Shown here: positions 1 to 19,203 of the stretch, piece after piece
How positions within the stretch are numbered: the stretch's first letter is position 1
Layout of the letters: each line of letters begins with the position of its first letter
Source: Globodera rostochiensis
Taxonomy: Eukaryota; Nematoda; Chromadorea; Rhabditida; Heteroderidae
Direction: 5' to 3'
DNA: 64,000 nucleotides
Assembly (NCBI GenBank): GCA_018350325.1
Contig: JAEVLN010000005.1
Span: 1,622,142-1,686,141, forward strand
Program-made: the position numbers and the translations under genes
Notes under the pieces: model-generated
Seen by the model: the letters and a program-made list of their open reading frames with translations, nothing else
Told to the model about the DNA's origin: nothing
Database searches by the model: none

Positions 1-3000
1 GTATTTTACCCGGTTACAAAAACCGGGTATTAACCAGTTCAAAGGGTATTTTCCGGTTACGAATACGAGGGGTTATTTTAACCGGCTACAAAAACCGGGT
101 ATTAACCAGTTCAAAGGATATTTGATCCGGTTACAAAAACGGGTATTTTACCCGGTTACAAAAACCGGGTATTAACCAGTTCAAAGGGTATTTTCCGGTT
201 ACAAAGACGGGTATTTTAACCGGTTACAAAAACCGGGTATTAACCGGTGCAAGGATATTTTATCCGGTTACAAAGACGGGTATTTTAACCGGCTACAAAA
301 ACCGGGTATTAACCGGTTCAAAGTGTATTTTCCGGTTACAAAGACGGGTATTTTAACCGGTTACCAAAACCGGGTATTAACCGGTTCAAAGGGTATTTTC
401 CGGATACAAAAACGGGTATTTTAACCGGTTACAAAAACCGGGTATTAACCGGTGCAAAGGATATTTTATCCGGTTACAAAAATGGGTACAAAGACGGGTA
501 TTTTAACCGGTTACAAAAACCGGGTATTAACCAGTTGAAAATATATTTTATCCGGTTACAAAGACTGGTATTTTAACCGGTTACAAAACCGGATATTAAC
601 CAGTTCAAAGGGTATTTTCCGGTTACAAAAACGGGTATTTTAACCGGTTACAAAAACCGGGTATTAACCGGTGCAAAGGATATTTTATCCAGTTACAAAA
701 CGGGTATTTTAACCGGTTACAAAAACCGGGTATTAACCAGTTCGAAGGATATTTTCCGGTTACAAAAACGGGTATTTTAACCGGTTACAAAAACCGGGTA
801 TTAACCGGTGCAAAGGATATTTTATCCGGTTACAAAGACGGGTATTTTAACCGGTTACAAAAACCGGGTATTAACCAGTTCAAAGGATATTTGATCCGGT
901 TACAAAAACGGGTATTTTAACCGGTTACAAAAACCGGGTATTAAAACCGGGTATTAACCGGTTCAAAGGATATTTTATCTGGTTACAAAAACGGGTATTT
1001 TACCGGGTTACAAAAACCGGGTATTAAACGGTGCAAGGATATTTTATCCGGTTACAAAGACGGGTATTTTAACCGGTTACAAAAACCGGGTATTAACCAG
1101 TTGAAATATTTTATCCGGTTACAAAGACGGGTATTTTAACCGGCTACAAAAACCGGGTATTAACCAGTTCAAAGGGTATTTTCCGGTTACAAAGACGGGT
1201 ATTTTAACCGGTTACCAAAACCGGGTATTAACCGGTTCAAAGGGTATTTTCCGGATACAAAGACGGTTATTTTAACCGGTTACAAAAACCAGGTATTAAC
1301 CGGTGCAAAGGATATTTTATCCGGTTACAAAGACGGGTATTTTAACCGGTTACAAAAACCGGGTATTAACCGGTGCAAGGATATTTTATCCGGTTACAAA
1401 GACGGGTATTTTAACCGGTTACAAAAACCGGGTATTAACCAGTTCAAAGGATATTTGATCCGGTTACAAAAACGGGTATTTTACCCGGTTACAAAAACCG
1501 GGTATTAACCAGTTCAAAGGGTATTTTCCGGTTACGAATACGAGGGGTTATTTTAACCGGCTACAAAAACCGGGTATTAACCAGTTCAAAGGATATTTGA
1601 TCCGGTTACAAAAACGGGTATTTTACCCGGTTACAAAAACCGGGTATTAACCGGTGCAAGGATATTTTATCCGGTTACAAAGACGGGTATTTTAACCGGT
1701 TACCAAAACCGGGTATTAACCGGTTCAAAGGGTATTTTCCGGATACAAAAACGGGTATTTTAACCGGTTACAAAAACCGGGTATTAACCGGTTCAAAGGG
1801 TATTTTCCGGATACAAAAACGGGTATTTTAACCGGTTACAAAAACCGGGTATTAACCGGTGCAAAGGATATTTTATCCGGTTACAAAAATGGGTACAAAG
1901 ACGGGTATTTTAACCGGTTACAAAACCGGATATTAACCAGTTCAAAGGGTATTTTCCGGTTACAAAAACGGGTATTTTAACCGGTTACAAAAACCGGGTA
2001 TTAACCGGTGCAAAGGATATTTTATCCAGTTACAAAACGGGTATTTTAACCGGTTACAAAAACCGGGTATTAACCAGTTCGAAGGATATTTTCCGGTTAC
2101 AAAAACGGGTATTTTAACCGGTTACAAAAACCGGGTATTAACCGGTGCAAAGGATATTTTATCCGGTTACAAAGACGGGTATTTTAACCGGTTACAAAAC
2201 CGGGTATTAAAACCGGGTATTAACCGGTTCAAAGGATATTTTATCCGGTTACAAAGACGGGTATTTTAACCGGTTACCAAAACCGGGTATTAACCGGTTC
2301 AAAGTGTATTTTCCGGTTACAAAGACGGGTATTTTAACCGGTTACAAAAACCGGGTATTAACCGGTTCAAAGGGTATTTTCCGGATACAAAGACGGGTAT
2401 TTTAACCGGTTACAAAACCAGGTATTAACCGGTGCAAAGGATATTTTATCCGGTTACAAAGACGGGTATTTTAACCGGTTACAAAAACCGGGTATTAACC
2501 GGTGCAAGGATATTTTATCCGGTTACAAAGACGGGTATTTTAACCGGTTACAAAAACCGGGTATTAACCAGTTGAAATATTTTATCCGGTTACAAAGACG
2601 GGTATTTTAACCGGTTACAAAACCGGATATTAACCAGTTCAAAGGGTATTTTCCGGTTACGAATACGAGGGGTTATTTTAACCGGCTACAAAAACCGGGT
2701 ATTAACCAGTTCAAAGGATATTTGATCCGGTTACAAAAACGGGTATTTTACCCGGTTACAAAAACCGGGTATTAACCAGTTCAAAGGGTATTTTCCGGTT
2801 ACAAAGACGGGTATTTTAACCGGTTACAAAAACCGGGTATTAACCGGTGCAAGGATATTTTATCCGGTTACAAAGACGGGTATTTTAACCGGTTACAAAA
2901 ACCGGGTATTAACCGGTGCAAGGATATTTTATCCGGTTACAAAGACGGGTATTTTACCCGGTTACAAAAACCGGGTATTAACCAGTTCAAAGGGTATTTT

Positions 3001-6000
3001 CCGGTTACGAATACGAGGGGTTATTTTAACCGGCTACAAAAACCGGGTATTAACCAGTGCAAGGATATTTTATCCGGTTACAAAGACGGGTATTTTAACC
3101 GGTTACAAAACCGGGTATTAAAACCGGGTATTAACCGGTTCAAAGGGTATTTTCCGGATACAAAGACGGGTATTTTAACCGGTTACAAAACCAGGTATTA
3201 ACCGGTGCAAAGGATATTTTATCCGGTTACAAAGACGGGTATTTTAACCGGTTACAAAAACCGGGTATTAACCAGTTGAAATATTTTATCCGGTTACAAA
3301 GACGGGTATTTTAGGGTTACAAAACCGGATATTAACCAGTTCAAAGGGTATTTTCCGGTTACGAATACGAGGGGTTATTTTAACCGGCTACAAAAACCGT
3401 GTATTAACCAGTTCAAAGGATATTTGATCCGGTTACAAAAACGGGTATTTTAACCGGTTACCAAAACCGGGTATTAACCGGTTCAAAGTGTATTTTCCGG
3501 TTACAAAGACGGGTATTTTAACCGGTTACAAAAACCGGGTATTAACCGGTTCAAAGGGTATTTTCCGGATACAAAGACGGGTATTTTAACCGGTTACAAA
3601 ACCAGGTATTAACCGGTGCAAAGGATATTTTATCCGGTTACAAAGACGGGTATTTTAACCGGTTACAAAAACCGGGTATTAACCGGTGCAAGGATATTTT
3701 ATCCGGTTACAAAGACGGGTATTTTAACCGGTTACAAAAACCGGGTATTAACCAGTTGAAATATTTTATCCGGTTACAAAGACGGGTATTTTAACCGGTT
3801 ACAAAACCGGATATTAACCAGTTCAAAGGGTATTTTCCGGTTACGAATACGAGGGGTTATTTTAACCGGCTACAAAAACCGTGTATTAACCAGTTCAAAG
3901 GATATTTGATCCGGTTACAAAAACGGGTATTTTAACCGGTTACAAAAACCGGGTATAACCGGTGCAAAGGATATTTTATCCGGTTACAAAGACGGGTATT
4001 TTAACCGGTTACAAAAACCGGGTATTAACCGGTGCAAGGATATTTTATCCGGTTACAAAGACGGGTATTTTAACCGATTACAAAAACCGGGTATTAACCA
4101 GTTGAAATATTTTATCCGGTTACAAAGACGGGTATTTTAACCGGCTACAAAAACCGGGTATTAACCAGTTCAAAGGGTATTTTCCGGTTACAAAGACGGG
4201 TATTTTAACCGGTTACAAAAACCGGGTATTAACCGGTGCAAGGATATTTTATCCGGTTACAAAGACGGGTATTTTAACCGATTACAAAAACCGGGTATTA
4301 ACCGGTTCAAAGTGTATTTTCCGGTTACAAAGACGGGTATTTTAACCGGTTACCAAAACCGGGTATTAACCGGTTCAAAGGGTATTTTGGATACAAAGAC
4401 GGGTATTTTAACCGGTTACAAAAACCGGGTATTAACCAGTTCAAAGGATATTTGATCCGGATACAAAAACGGGTATTTTAACCGGCTACAAAAACCGGGT
4501 ATTAACCAGTTCAAAGGGTATTTTCCGGTTACAAAGACGGGTATTTTAACCGGTTACAAAAACCGGGTATTAACCGGTGCAAGGATATTTTATCCGGTTA
4601 CAAAGACGGGTATTTTAACCGATTACAAAAACCGGGTATTAACCAGTTGAAATATTTTATCCGGTTACAAAGACGGGTTATTTTAACCGGCTACAAAAAC
4701 CGGGTATTAACCAGTTCAAAGGGTATTTTCCGGTTACAAAGACGGGTATTTTAACCGGTTACAAAAACCGGGTATTAACCGGTGCAAGGATATTTTATCC
4801 GGTTACAAAGACGGGTATTTTAACCGATTACAAAAACCGGGTATTAACCAGTTGAAATATTTTATCCGGTTACAAAGACGGGTTATTTTAACCGGCTACA
4901 AAAACCGGGTATTAACCAGTTCAAAGGGTATTTTCCGGTTACAAAGACGGGTATTTTAACCGGTTACAAAAACCGGGTATTAACCGGTGCAAGGATATTT
5001 TATCCGGTTACAAAGACGGGTATTTTAACCGATTACAAAAACCGGGTATTAACCAGTTGAAATATTTTATCCGGTTACAAAGACTGGTATTTTAACCGGC
5101 TACAAAAACCGGGTATTAACCGGTGCAAAGTGTATTTTCCGGTTACAAAGACGGTTATTTTAACCGGTTACCAAAACCGGGTATTAACCGGTTCAAAGTG
5201 TATTTTCCGGTTACAAAGACGGGTATTTTAACCGGTTACCAAAACCGGGTATTAACCGGTTCAAAGGGTATTTTGGATACAAAGACGGGTATTTTAACCG
5301 GTTACAAAAACCGGGTATTAACCAGTTCAAAGGGTATTTTCCGGTTACGAATACGAGGGGTATTTTAACCGGCTACAAAAACCGGGTATTAACCAGTTCA
5401 AAGGGTATTTTCCGGTTACAAAAACGGGTATTTTAACCGGTTACAAAAACCGGGTATTAACCGGTGCAAAGGATATTTTATCCAGTTACAAAAACGGGTA
5501 TTTTAACCGGTTACAAAAACCGGGTATTAACCGGTGCAAAGGATATTTTATCCGGTTACAAAGACGGGTATTTTAACCGGCTACAAAAACCGGGTATTAA
5601 CCAGTTCAAAGGATATTTGATCCGGTTACAAAGACGGGTATTTTAACCGGTTACCAAAACCGGGTATTAACCGGTTCAAAGGGTATTTTCCGGATACAAA
5701 GACGGGTATTTTAACCGGTTACAAAAACCGGGTATTAACCAGTTCAAAGGGTATTTTCCGGTTACAAAGACGGGTATTTTAACCGGTTACAAAAACCGGG
5801 TATTAACCGGTGCAAGGATATTTTATCCGGTTACAAAGACGGGTATTTTAACCGATTACAAAAACCGGGTATTAACCAGTTGAAATATTTTATCCGGTTA
5901 CAAAGACTGGTATTTTAACCGGCTACAAAAACCGGGTATTAACCGGTGCAAAGTGTATTTTCCGGTTACAAAGACGGTTATTTTAACCGGTTACCAAAAC

Positions 6001-9000
6001 CGGGTATTAACCGGTTCAAAGTGTATTTTCCGGTTACAAAGACGGGTATTTTAACCGGTTACCAAAACCGGGTATTAACCGGTTCAAAGGGTATTTTGGA
6101 TACAAAGACGGGTATTTTAACCGGTTACAAAAACCGGGTATTAACCAGTTCAAAGGGTATTTTCCGGTTACGAATACGAGGGGTATTTTAACCGGCTACA
6201 AAAACCGGGTATTAACCAGTTCAAAGGGTATTTTCCGGTTACAAAAACGGGTATTTTAACCGGTTACAAAAACCGGGTATTAACCGGTGCAAAGGATATT
6301 TTATCCAGTTACAAAAACGGGTATTTTAACCGGTTACAAAAACCGGGTATTAACCGGTGCAAAGGATATTTTATCCGGTTACAAAGACGGGTATTTTAAC
6401 CGGCTACAAAAACCGGGTATTAACCAGTTCAAAGGATATTTGATCCGGTTACAAAGACGTGTATTTTAACCGGTTACCAAAACCGGGTATTAACCGGTTC
6501 AAAGGGTATTTTCCGGATACAAAGACGGGTATTTTAACCGGTTACAAAAACCGGGTATTAACCAGTTCAAAGGATATTTGATCCGGATACAAAAACGGGT
6601 ATTTTAACCGGTTACAAAAACCGGGTATTAACCGGTGCAAAGGATATTTTATCCGGTTACAAAAATGGGTACAAAGACGGGTATTTTAACCGGTTACAAA
6701 ACCGGATATTAACCAGTTCAAAGGGTATTTTCCGGTTACGAATACGAGGGGTATTTTAACCGGCTACAAAAACCGGGTATTAACCAGTTCAAAGGGTATT
6801 TTCCGGTTACAAAAACGGGTATTTGTATTAACCGGTGCAAAGGATATTTTATCCGGTTACAAAAACGGGTATTTTAACCGGTTACAAAAACCGGGTATTA
6901 ACCAGTTCGAAGGATATTTGATCCGGTTACAAAGACGGGTATTTTAACCGGTTACAAAACCGGGTATTAAAACCGGGTATTAACCGGTTCAAAGGATATT
7001 TTATCCGGTTACAAAGACGGGTATTTTAACCGGTTACCAAAACCGGGTATTAACCGGTTCAAAGTGTATTTTCCGGTTACAAAGACGGGTATTTTAACCG
7101 GTTACCAAAACCGGGTATTAATCGGTTCAAAGGGTATTTTCCGGATACAAAGACGGGTATTTTAACCGGTTACAAAACCAGGTATTAACCGGTGCAAAGG
7201 ATATTTTATCCGGTTACAAAGACGGGTATTTTAACCGGTTACAAAAACCGGGTATTAACCGGTGCAAGGATATTTTATCCGGTTACAAAGACGGGTATTT
7301 TAACCGGTTACAAAAACCGGGTATTAACCAGTTGAAATATTTTATCCGGTTACAAAGACGGGTATTTTAACCGGTTACAAAACCGGATATTAACCAGTTC
7401 AAAGGGTATTTTCCGGTTACGAATACGAGGGGTTATTTTAACCGGCTACAAAAACCGGGTATTAACCAGTTCAAAGGATATTTGATCCGGTTACAAAAAC
7501 GGGTATTTTAACCGGTTACAAAAACCGGGTATAACCGGTGCAAAGGATATTTTATCCGGTTACAAAAACGGGTATTTTAACCGGTTACAAAAACCGAGTA
7601 TTAACCGGTTCAAAGGGTATTTTCCGGTTACAAAGACGGGTATTTTAACCGGTTACAAAAACCGGATATTAACCAGTTCAAAGGGTATTTTCCGGTTACA
7701 AAGACGGGTATTTTAACCGGTTACAAAAACCGGGTATTAACCGGTGCAAGGATATTTTATCCGGTTACAAAGACGGGTATTTTAACCGATTACAAAAACC
7801 GGGTATTAACCAGTTGAAATATTTTATCCGGTTACAAAGACGGGTTATTTTAACCGGCTACAAAAACCGGGTATTAACCAGTTCAAAGGGTATTTTCCGG
7901 TTACAAAGACGGGTATTTTAACCGGTTACAAAAACCGGGTATTAACCGGTGCAAGGATATTTTATCCGGTTACAAAGACGGGTATTTTAACCGATTACAA
8001 AAACCGGGTATTAACCAGTTGAAATATTTTATCCGGTTACAAAGACTGGTATTTTAACCGGCTACAAAAACCGGGTATTAACCGGTGCAAAGTGTATTTT
8101 CCGGTTACAAAGACGGTTATTTTAACCGGTTACCAAAACCGGGTATTAACCGGTTCAAAGTGTATTTTCCGGTTACAAAGACGGGTATTTTAACCGGTTA
8201 CCAAAACCGGGTATTAACCGGTTCAAAGGGTATTTTGGATACAAAGACGGGTATTTTAACCGGTTACAAAAACCGGGTATTAACCAGTTCAAAGGGTATT
8301 TTCCGGTTACGAATACGAGGGGTATTTTAACCGGCTACAAAAACCGGGTATTAACCAGTTCAAAGGGTATTTTCCGGTTACAAAAACGGGTATTTTAACC
8401 GGTTACAAAAACCGGGTATTAACCGGTGCAAAGGATATTTTATCCAGTTACAAAAACGGGTATTTTAACCGGTTACAAAAACCGGGTATTAACTGGTGCA
8501 AAGGATATTTTATCCGGTTACAAAGACGGGTATTTTAACCGGCTACAAAAACCGGGTATTAACCGGTTCAAAGTGTATTTTCCGGTTACAAAGACGGGTA
8601 TTTTAACCGGTTACCAAAACCGGGTATTAACCGGTTCAAAGGGTATTTTCCGGATACAAAGACGGGTATTTTAACCGGTTACAAAAACCGGGTATTAACC
8701 AGTTCAAAGGATATTTGATCCGGATACAAAAACGGGTATTTTAACCGGTTACAAAAACCGGGTATTAACCGGTGCAAAGGATATTTTATCCGGTTACAAA
8801 AATGGGTACAAAGACGGGTATTTTAACCGGTTACAAAACCGGATATTAACCAGTTCAAAGGGTATTTTCCGGTTACGAATACGAGGGGTATTTTAACCGG
8901 CTACAAAAACCGGGTATTAACCAGTTCAAAGGGTATTTTCCGGTTACAAAAACGGGTATTTTAACCGGTTACAAAAACCGGGTATTAACCGGTGCAAAGG

Positions 9001-10610
9001 ATATTTTATCCGGTTACAAAAACGGGTATTTTAACCGGTTACAAAAACAGGGTATTAACCAGTTCGAAGGATATTTGATCCGGTTACAAAGACGGGTATT
9101 TTAACCGGTTACAAAACCGGGTATTAAAACCGGGTATTAACCGGTTCAAAGGATATTTTATCCGGTTACAAAGACGGGTATTTTAACCGGTTACCAAAAC
9201 CGGGTATTAACCGGTTCAAAGTGTATTTTCCGGTTACAAAGACGGGTATTTTAACCGGTTACCAAAACCGGGTATTAATCGGTTCAAAGGGTATTTTCCG
9301 GATACAAAGACGGGTATTTTAACCGGTTACAAAACCAGGTATTAACCGGTGCAAAGGATATTTTATCCGGTTACAAAGACGGGTATTTTAACCGGTTACA
9401 AAAACCGGGTATTAACCGGTGCAAGGATATTTTATCCGGTTACAAAGACGGGTATTTTAACCGGTTACAAAAACCGGGTATTAACCAGTTGAAATATTTT
9501 ATCCGGTTACAAAGACGGGTATTTTAACCGGTTACAAAACCGGATATTAACCAGTTCAAAGGGTATTTTCCGGTTACGAATACGAGGGGTTATTTTAACC
9601 GGCTACAAAAACCGGGTATTAACCAGTTCAAAGGATATTTGATCCGGTTACAAAAACGGGTATTTTAACCGGTTACAAAAACCGGGTATAACCGGTGCAA
9701 AGGATATTTTATCCGGTTACAAAAACGGGTATTTTAACCGGTTACAAAAACCGAGTATTAACCGGTTCAAAGGGTATTTTCCGGTTACAAAGACGGGTAT
9801 TTTAACCGGTTACCAAAACCGGGTATTAATCGGTTCAAAGGGTATTTTCCGGATACAAAGACGGGTATTTTAACCGGTTACAAAACCAGGTATTAACCGG
9901 TGCAAAGGATATTTTATCCGGTTACAAAGACGGGTATTTTAACCGGTTACAAAAACCGGGTATTAACCGGTGCAAGGATATTTTATCCGGTTACAAAGAC
10001 GGGTATTTTAACCGGTTACAAAAACCGGGTATTAACCAGTTGAAATATTTTATCCGGTTACAAAGACGGGTATTTTAACCGGTTACAAAACCGGATATTA
10101 ACCAGTTCAAAGGGTATTTTCCGGTTACGAATACGAGGGGTTATTTTAACCGGCTACAAAAACCGGGTATTAACCAGTTCAAAGGATATTTGATCCGGTT
10201 ACAAAAACGGGTATTTTAACCGGTTACAAAAACCGGGTATAACCGGTGCAAAGGATATTTTATCCGGTTACAAAAACGGGTATTTTAACCGGTTACAAAA
10301 ACCGAGTATTAACCGGTTCAAAGGGTATTTTCCGGTTACAAAGACGGGTATTTTAACCGGTTACAAAAACCGGATATTAACCAGTTCAAAGGGTATTTTC
10401 CGGTTACAAAGACGGGTATTTAAACCGGTTACAAAAACGGGGTATTAACCAGTTCAAAGGATATTTTATTCGGTCACGAATACGAGGGGTTATTTTAACC
10501 GGTTACAAAAACGGGTGTTTTAACCGGTTACAAAAACCGGGTATTAACCGGTGCAAAGGATATTTTGTCCGGTTACAAAAATGGGTACAAAGACGGGTAT
10601 TTTAACCGGT
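1..10610. repeat. Satellite array, ~70-bp unit of three CCGG-headed subrepeats
   Basis: This is an unbroken tandem array that begins before the window and ends at 10610. The common unit is about 70 bp and consists of three related subunits of about 25, 24 and 21 bp, each opening with CCGGTT or a variant (CCGGCT, CCGGTG, CCAGTT, CCGGAT). Subunit variants recur in a fixed order, giving higher-order repeats: the block near 5123-5646 recurs 823 bp later and again a further 2139 bp on, with the encoded short frames nearly unchanged. A shorter spacing of about 550 bp is seen between copies near 9279 and 9830. The short open frames (60-82 codons) inside it only reflect the repeat; 70 is not a multiple of three, so no long frame persists. 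I see no gene in it. Confidence 0.97.
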
Positions 10611-11395
10611 ACTATTCGCTTTTGACCCGATTCGCTTTTTTTGGGACGATTCGTTTTTTTAGGGACGATTCGTTTTTTAGTTAGAAAAAAGCATTTATGA
10701 GCGGAATTTGAAGCTTTTATGCAACTTTTTAAGTGTATTCAGGCGTTATTGAGGTAGCTGATCACGAATATGACATCAGATTTATCATAAGACATCATCT
10801 AATCTAAGATTTCGACATCTATGTTTTTGTAAAAAAATTAAAAATGTTTTTTTTCAAAGTTGAGAAAAAGGTGTTTTTAGGGGTATTCGGGGGCGTAGAA
10901 TCAGAATCCGATATTTATATAGACCAATTTCGAACCCCGGACCCGAATACGAAGTTTTTTTCGAAATTTCAAAAATCACATTTATTGCTCAAAATCGTTG
11001 GAAATGCACGAAATTGCAACAAGAGAGTCGGGTTCGGATTCTACGCCCCCGAATACCCCTAAAAACACCTTTTTCTCAACTTTGAAAAAAAAATTTTTTT
11101 ATTTTTTTTACAAAAACATAGGTGTCGAAATCATAGATTAGATGATGTCTTATGATAAATCTGATGTCATATTCGTGATCAGCTACCTCAATAACGCCTG
11201 AATACACTTAAAAAGTTGCATAAAACCTTCAAATTCCGCTCATAAATGCTTTTTTCTTACTAAAAAACGAATCGTCCCTAAAAAAACGAATCGTCCCAAA
11301 AAAAACGAATCGTCCCAAAAAAAACGAATCGTCCCAAAAAAAACGAATTGGGTAAAAAACGAATTGGCCAAAAACGAATTGGGCTCCGTTCACGC
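10611..11395. mobile_element. Foldback element at the satellite edge
   Basis: Two long inverted arms, about 10628-10909 and 11036-11380, match almost base for base in opposite orientation; the unpaired centre is about 125 bp. The outer ends of the arms carry short direct repeats of GGGACGATTCG with T-runs (several copies on the right, fewer on the left), so the arms are unequal. No transposase is visible; the open frames at 10844-11062 and 11278-11496 are products of the arms. A diverged relative of the inner arm lies at about 55205-56030. No target duplication could be fixed because the left end touches the satellite. The family is unknown to me. Confidence 0.85.
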
Positions 11396-11682
11396 AATTT
11401 CGAACAAAAAATCCGCAATCCGCAACCCCAAGGCCGCAATTTCAGCAATCCGCAATTTTGGAAAAACAATTTCTGGGGGGACTTTTTAAAAATCAATATT
11501 TTATCAAACAGGTTTGAAGTTGAAAATTACGACTTTTTAAAAATAAATTTTGTTTTGCCCATCATAATGAAATGCCAATGAAATGATAAACCATAATATT
11601 TTTATGTTTATGAATTAAATATCAGTTCGGGGCGGCTTAATGTTAATAAATGCTACTGGTGCCACGTGCAGCTCCAGCGTCA

Positions 11683-18449
<6,767 letters not shown>

Positions 18450-19203
18450 TTGTAGAATTATTAGGGGTTTGTTTAAATTAAAGTGTTTTAAAATATAAAA
18501 TATGTCCTTTTAATAATATTTATAAGCGGTGAGAATCACTTCATAAAGCGTGAAGCCGTAGGTCGTTTTGCAATTATCACTTAATGAACATGTTCTGTGA
18601 TATTTATATTAAGTGTAAGTTTTTTGGGTGTTATTAAAAAAGGTTTTCTTCCTCGTTTTAATTAATGGGGGCGTTGTGTTAAGCTCTAATCATATGAAAC
18701 CTTGACGCAAAAATTAAGCCGACATTCATTTAATTTTTTAGGTTGATTATGCTCTATATATATTTAATAATAAACATTTAATTATAATGGCTAAAGTCTT
18801 TGTGTTATGTTGGGTAAAACAACAATTAGAAAAACCCCAAAATAACGTTTATTTGTTAGGCAGGAGGGGGGGGGAGGGCAAATGGGAGGAGCCAACCCTA
18901 GAAAAACGCCGGGGGGGGGGGGGATATGAATAAAGGCGCGCCCAGCACGCAACAGCGATTGGCGACTAGTTGTCTTTAACATGATAAGTCTAGCTTGATG
19001 TTTTGTTTAAATGATGGATTGGTACCAAAGATTTTCGTTGGCGACGAAATGTTTTGGCAAGACTTCGGTGTGACAAAATGAGACGTGTTTTTCTCAAGAA
19101 TTTGTACTTTTTTTGACCGTTTTTTTTGTTATATCTCATTTAATCTATTTAATTGGCTACACAAAACAAAATTAAAATACGGATTATTTATCGTTTAGTC
19201 GCC
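18450..19203. other. Intergenic, guanylate cyclase promoter side
   Basis: This separates the cyclase start (18449) from the amidase stop (19204), both on the minus strand, so it should hold the cyclase promoter. It is AT-rich apart from a G-rich patch at 18855-18950 with G-runs of 9 (18866-18874) and 13 (18911-18923). I see no gene, and no convincing TATA box in a position that fits. Confidence 0.6.

Noticed and set aside
5123..8674. Short open frames repeated in the satellite
   Set aside because: They are by-products of the tandem unit; the 70-bp period shifts frame and no frame exceeds about 82 codons.
1..10610. CRISPR-like array
   Set aside because: There are no unique spacers between constant repeats; all subunits are related to each other and the DNA is animal.
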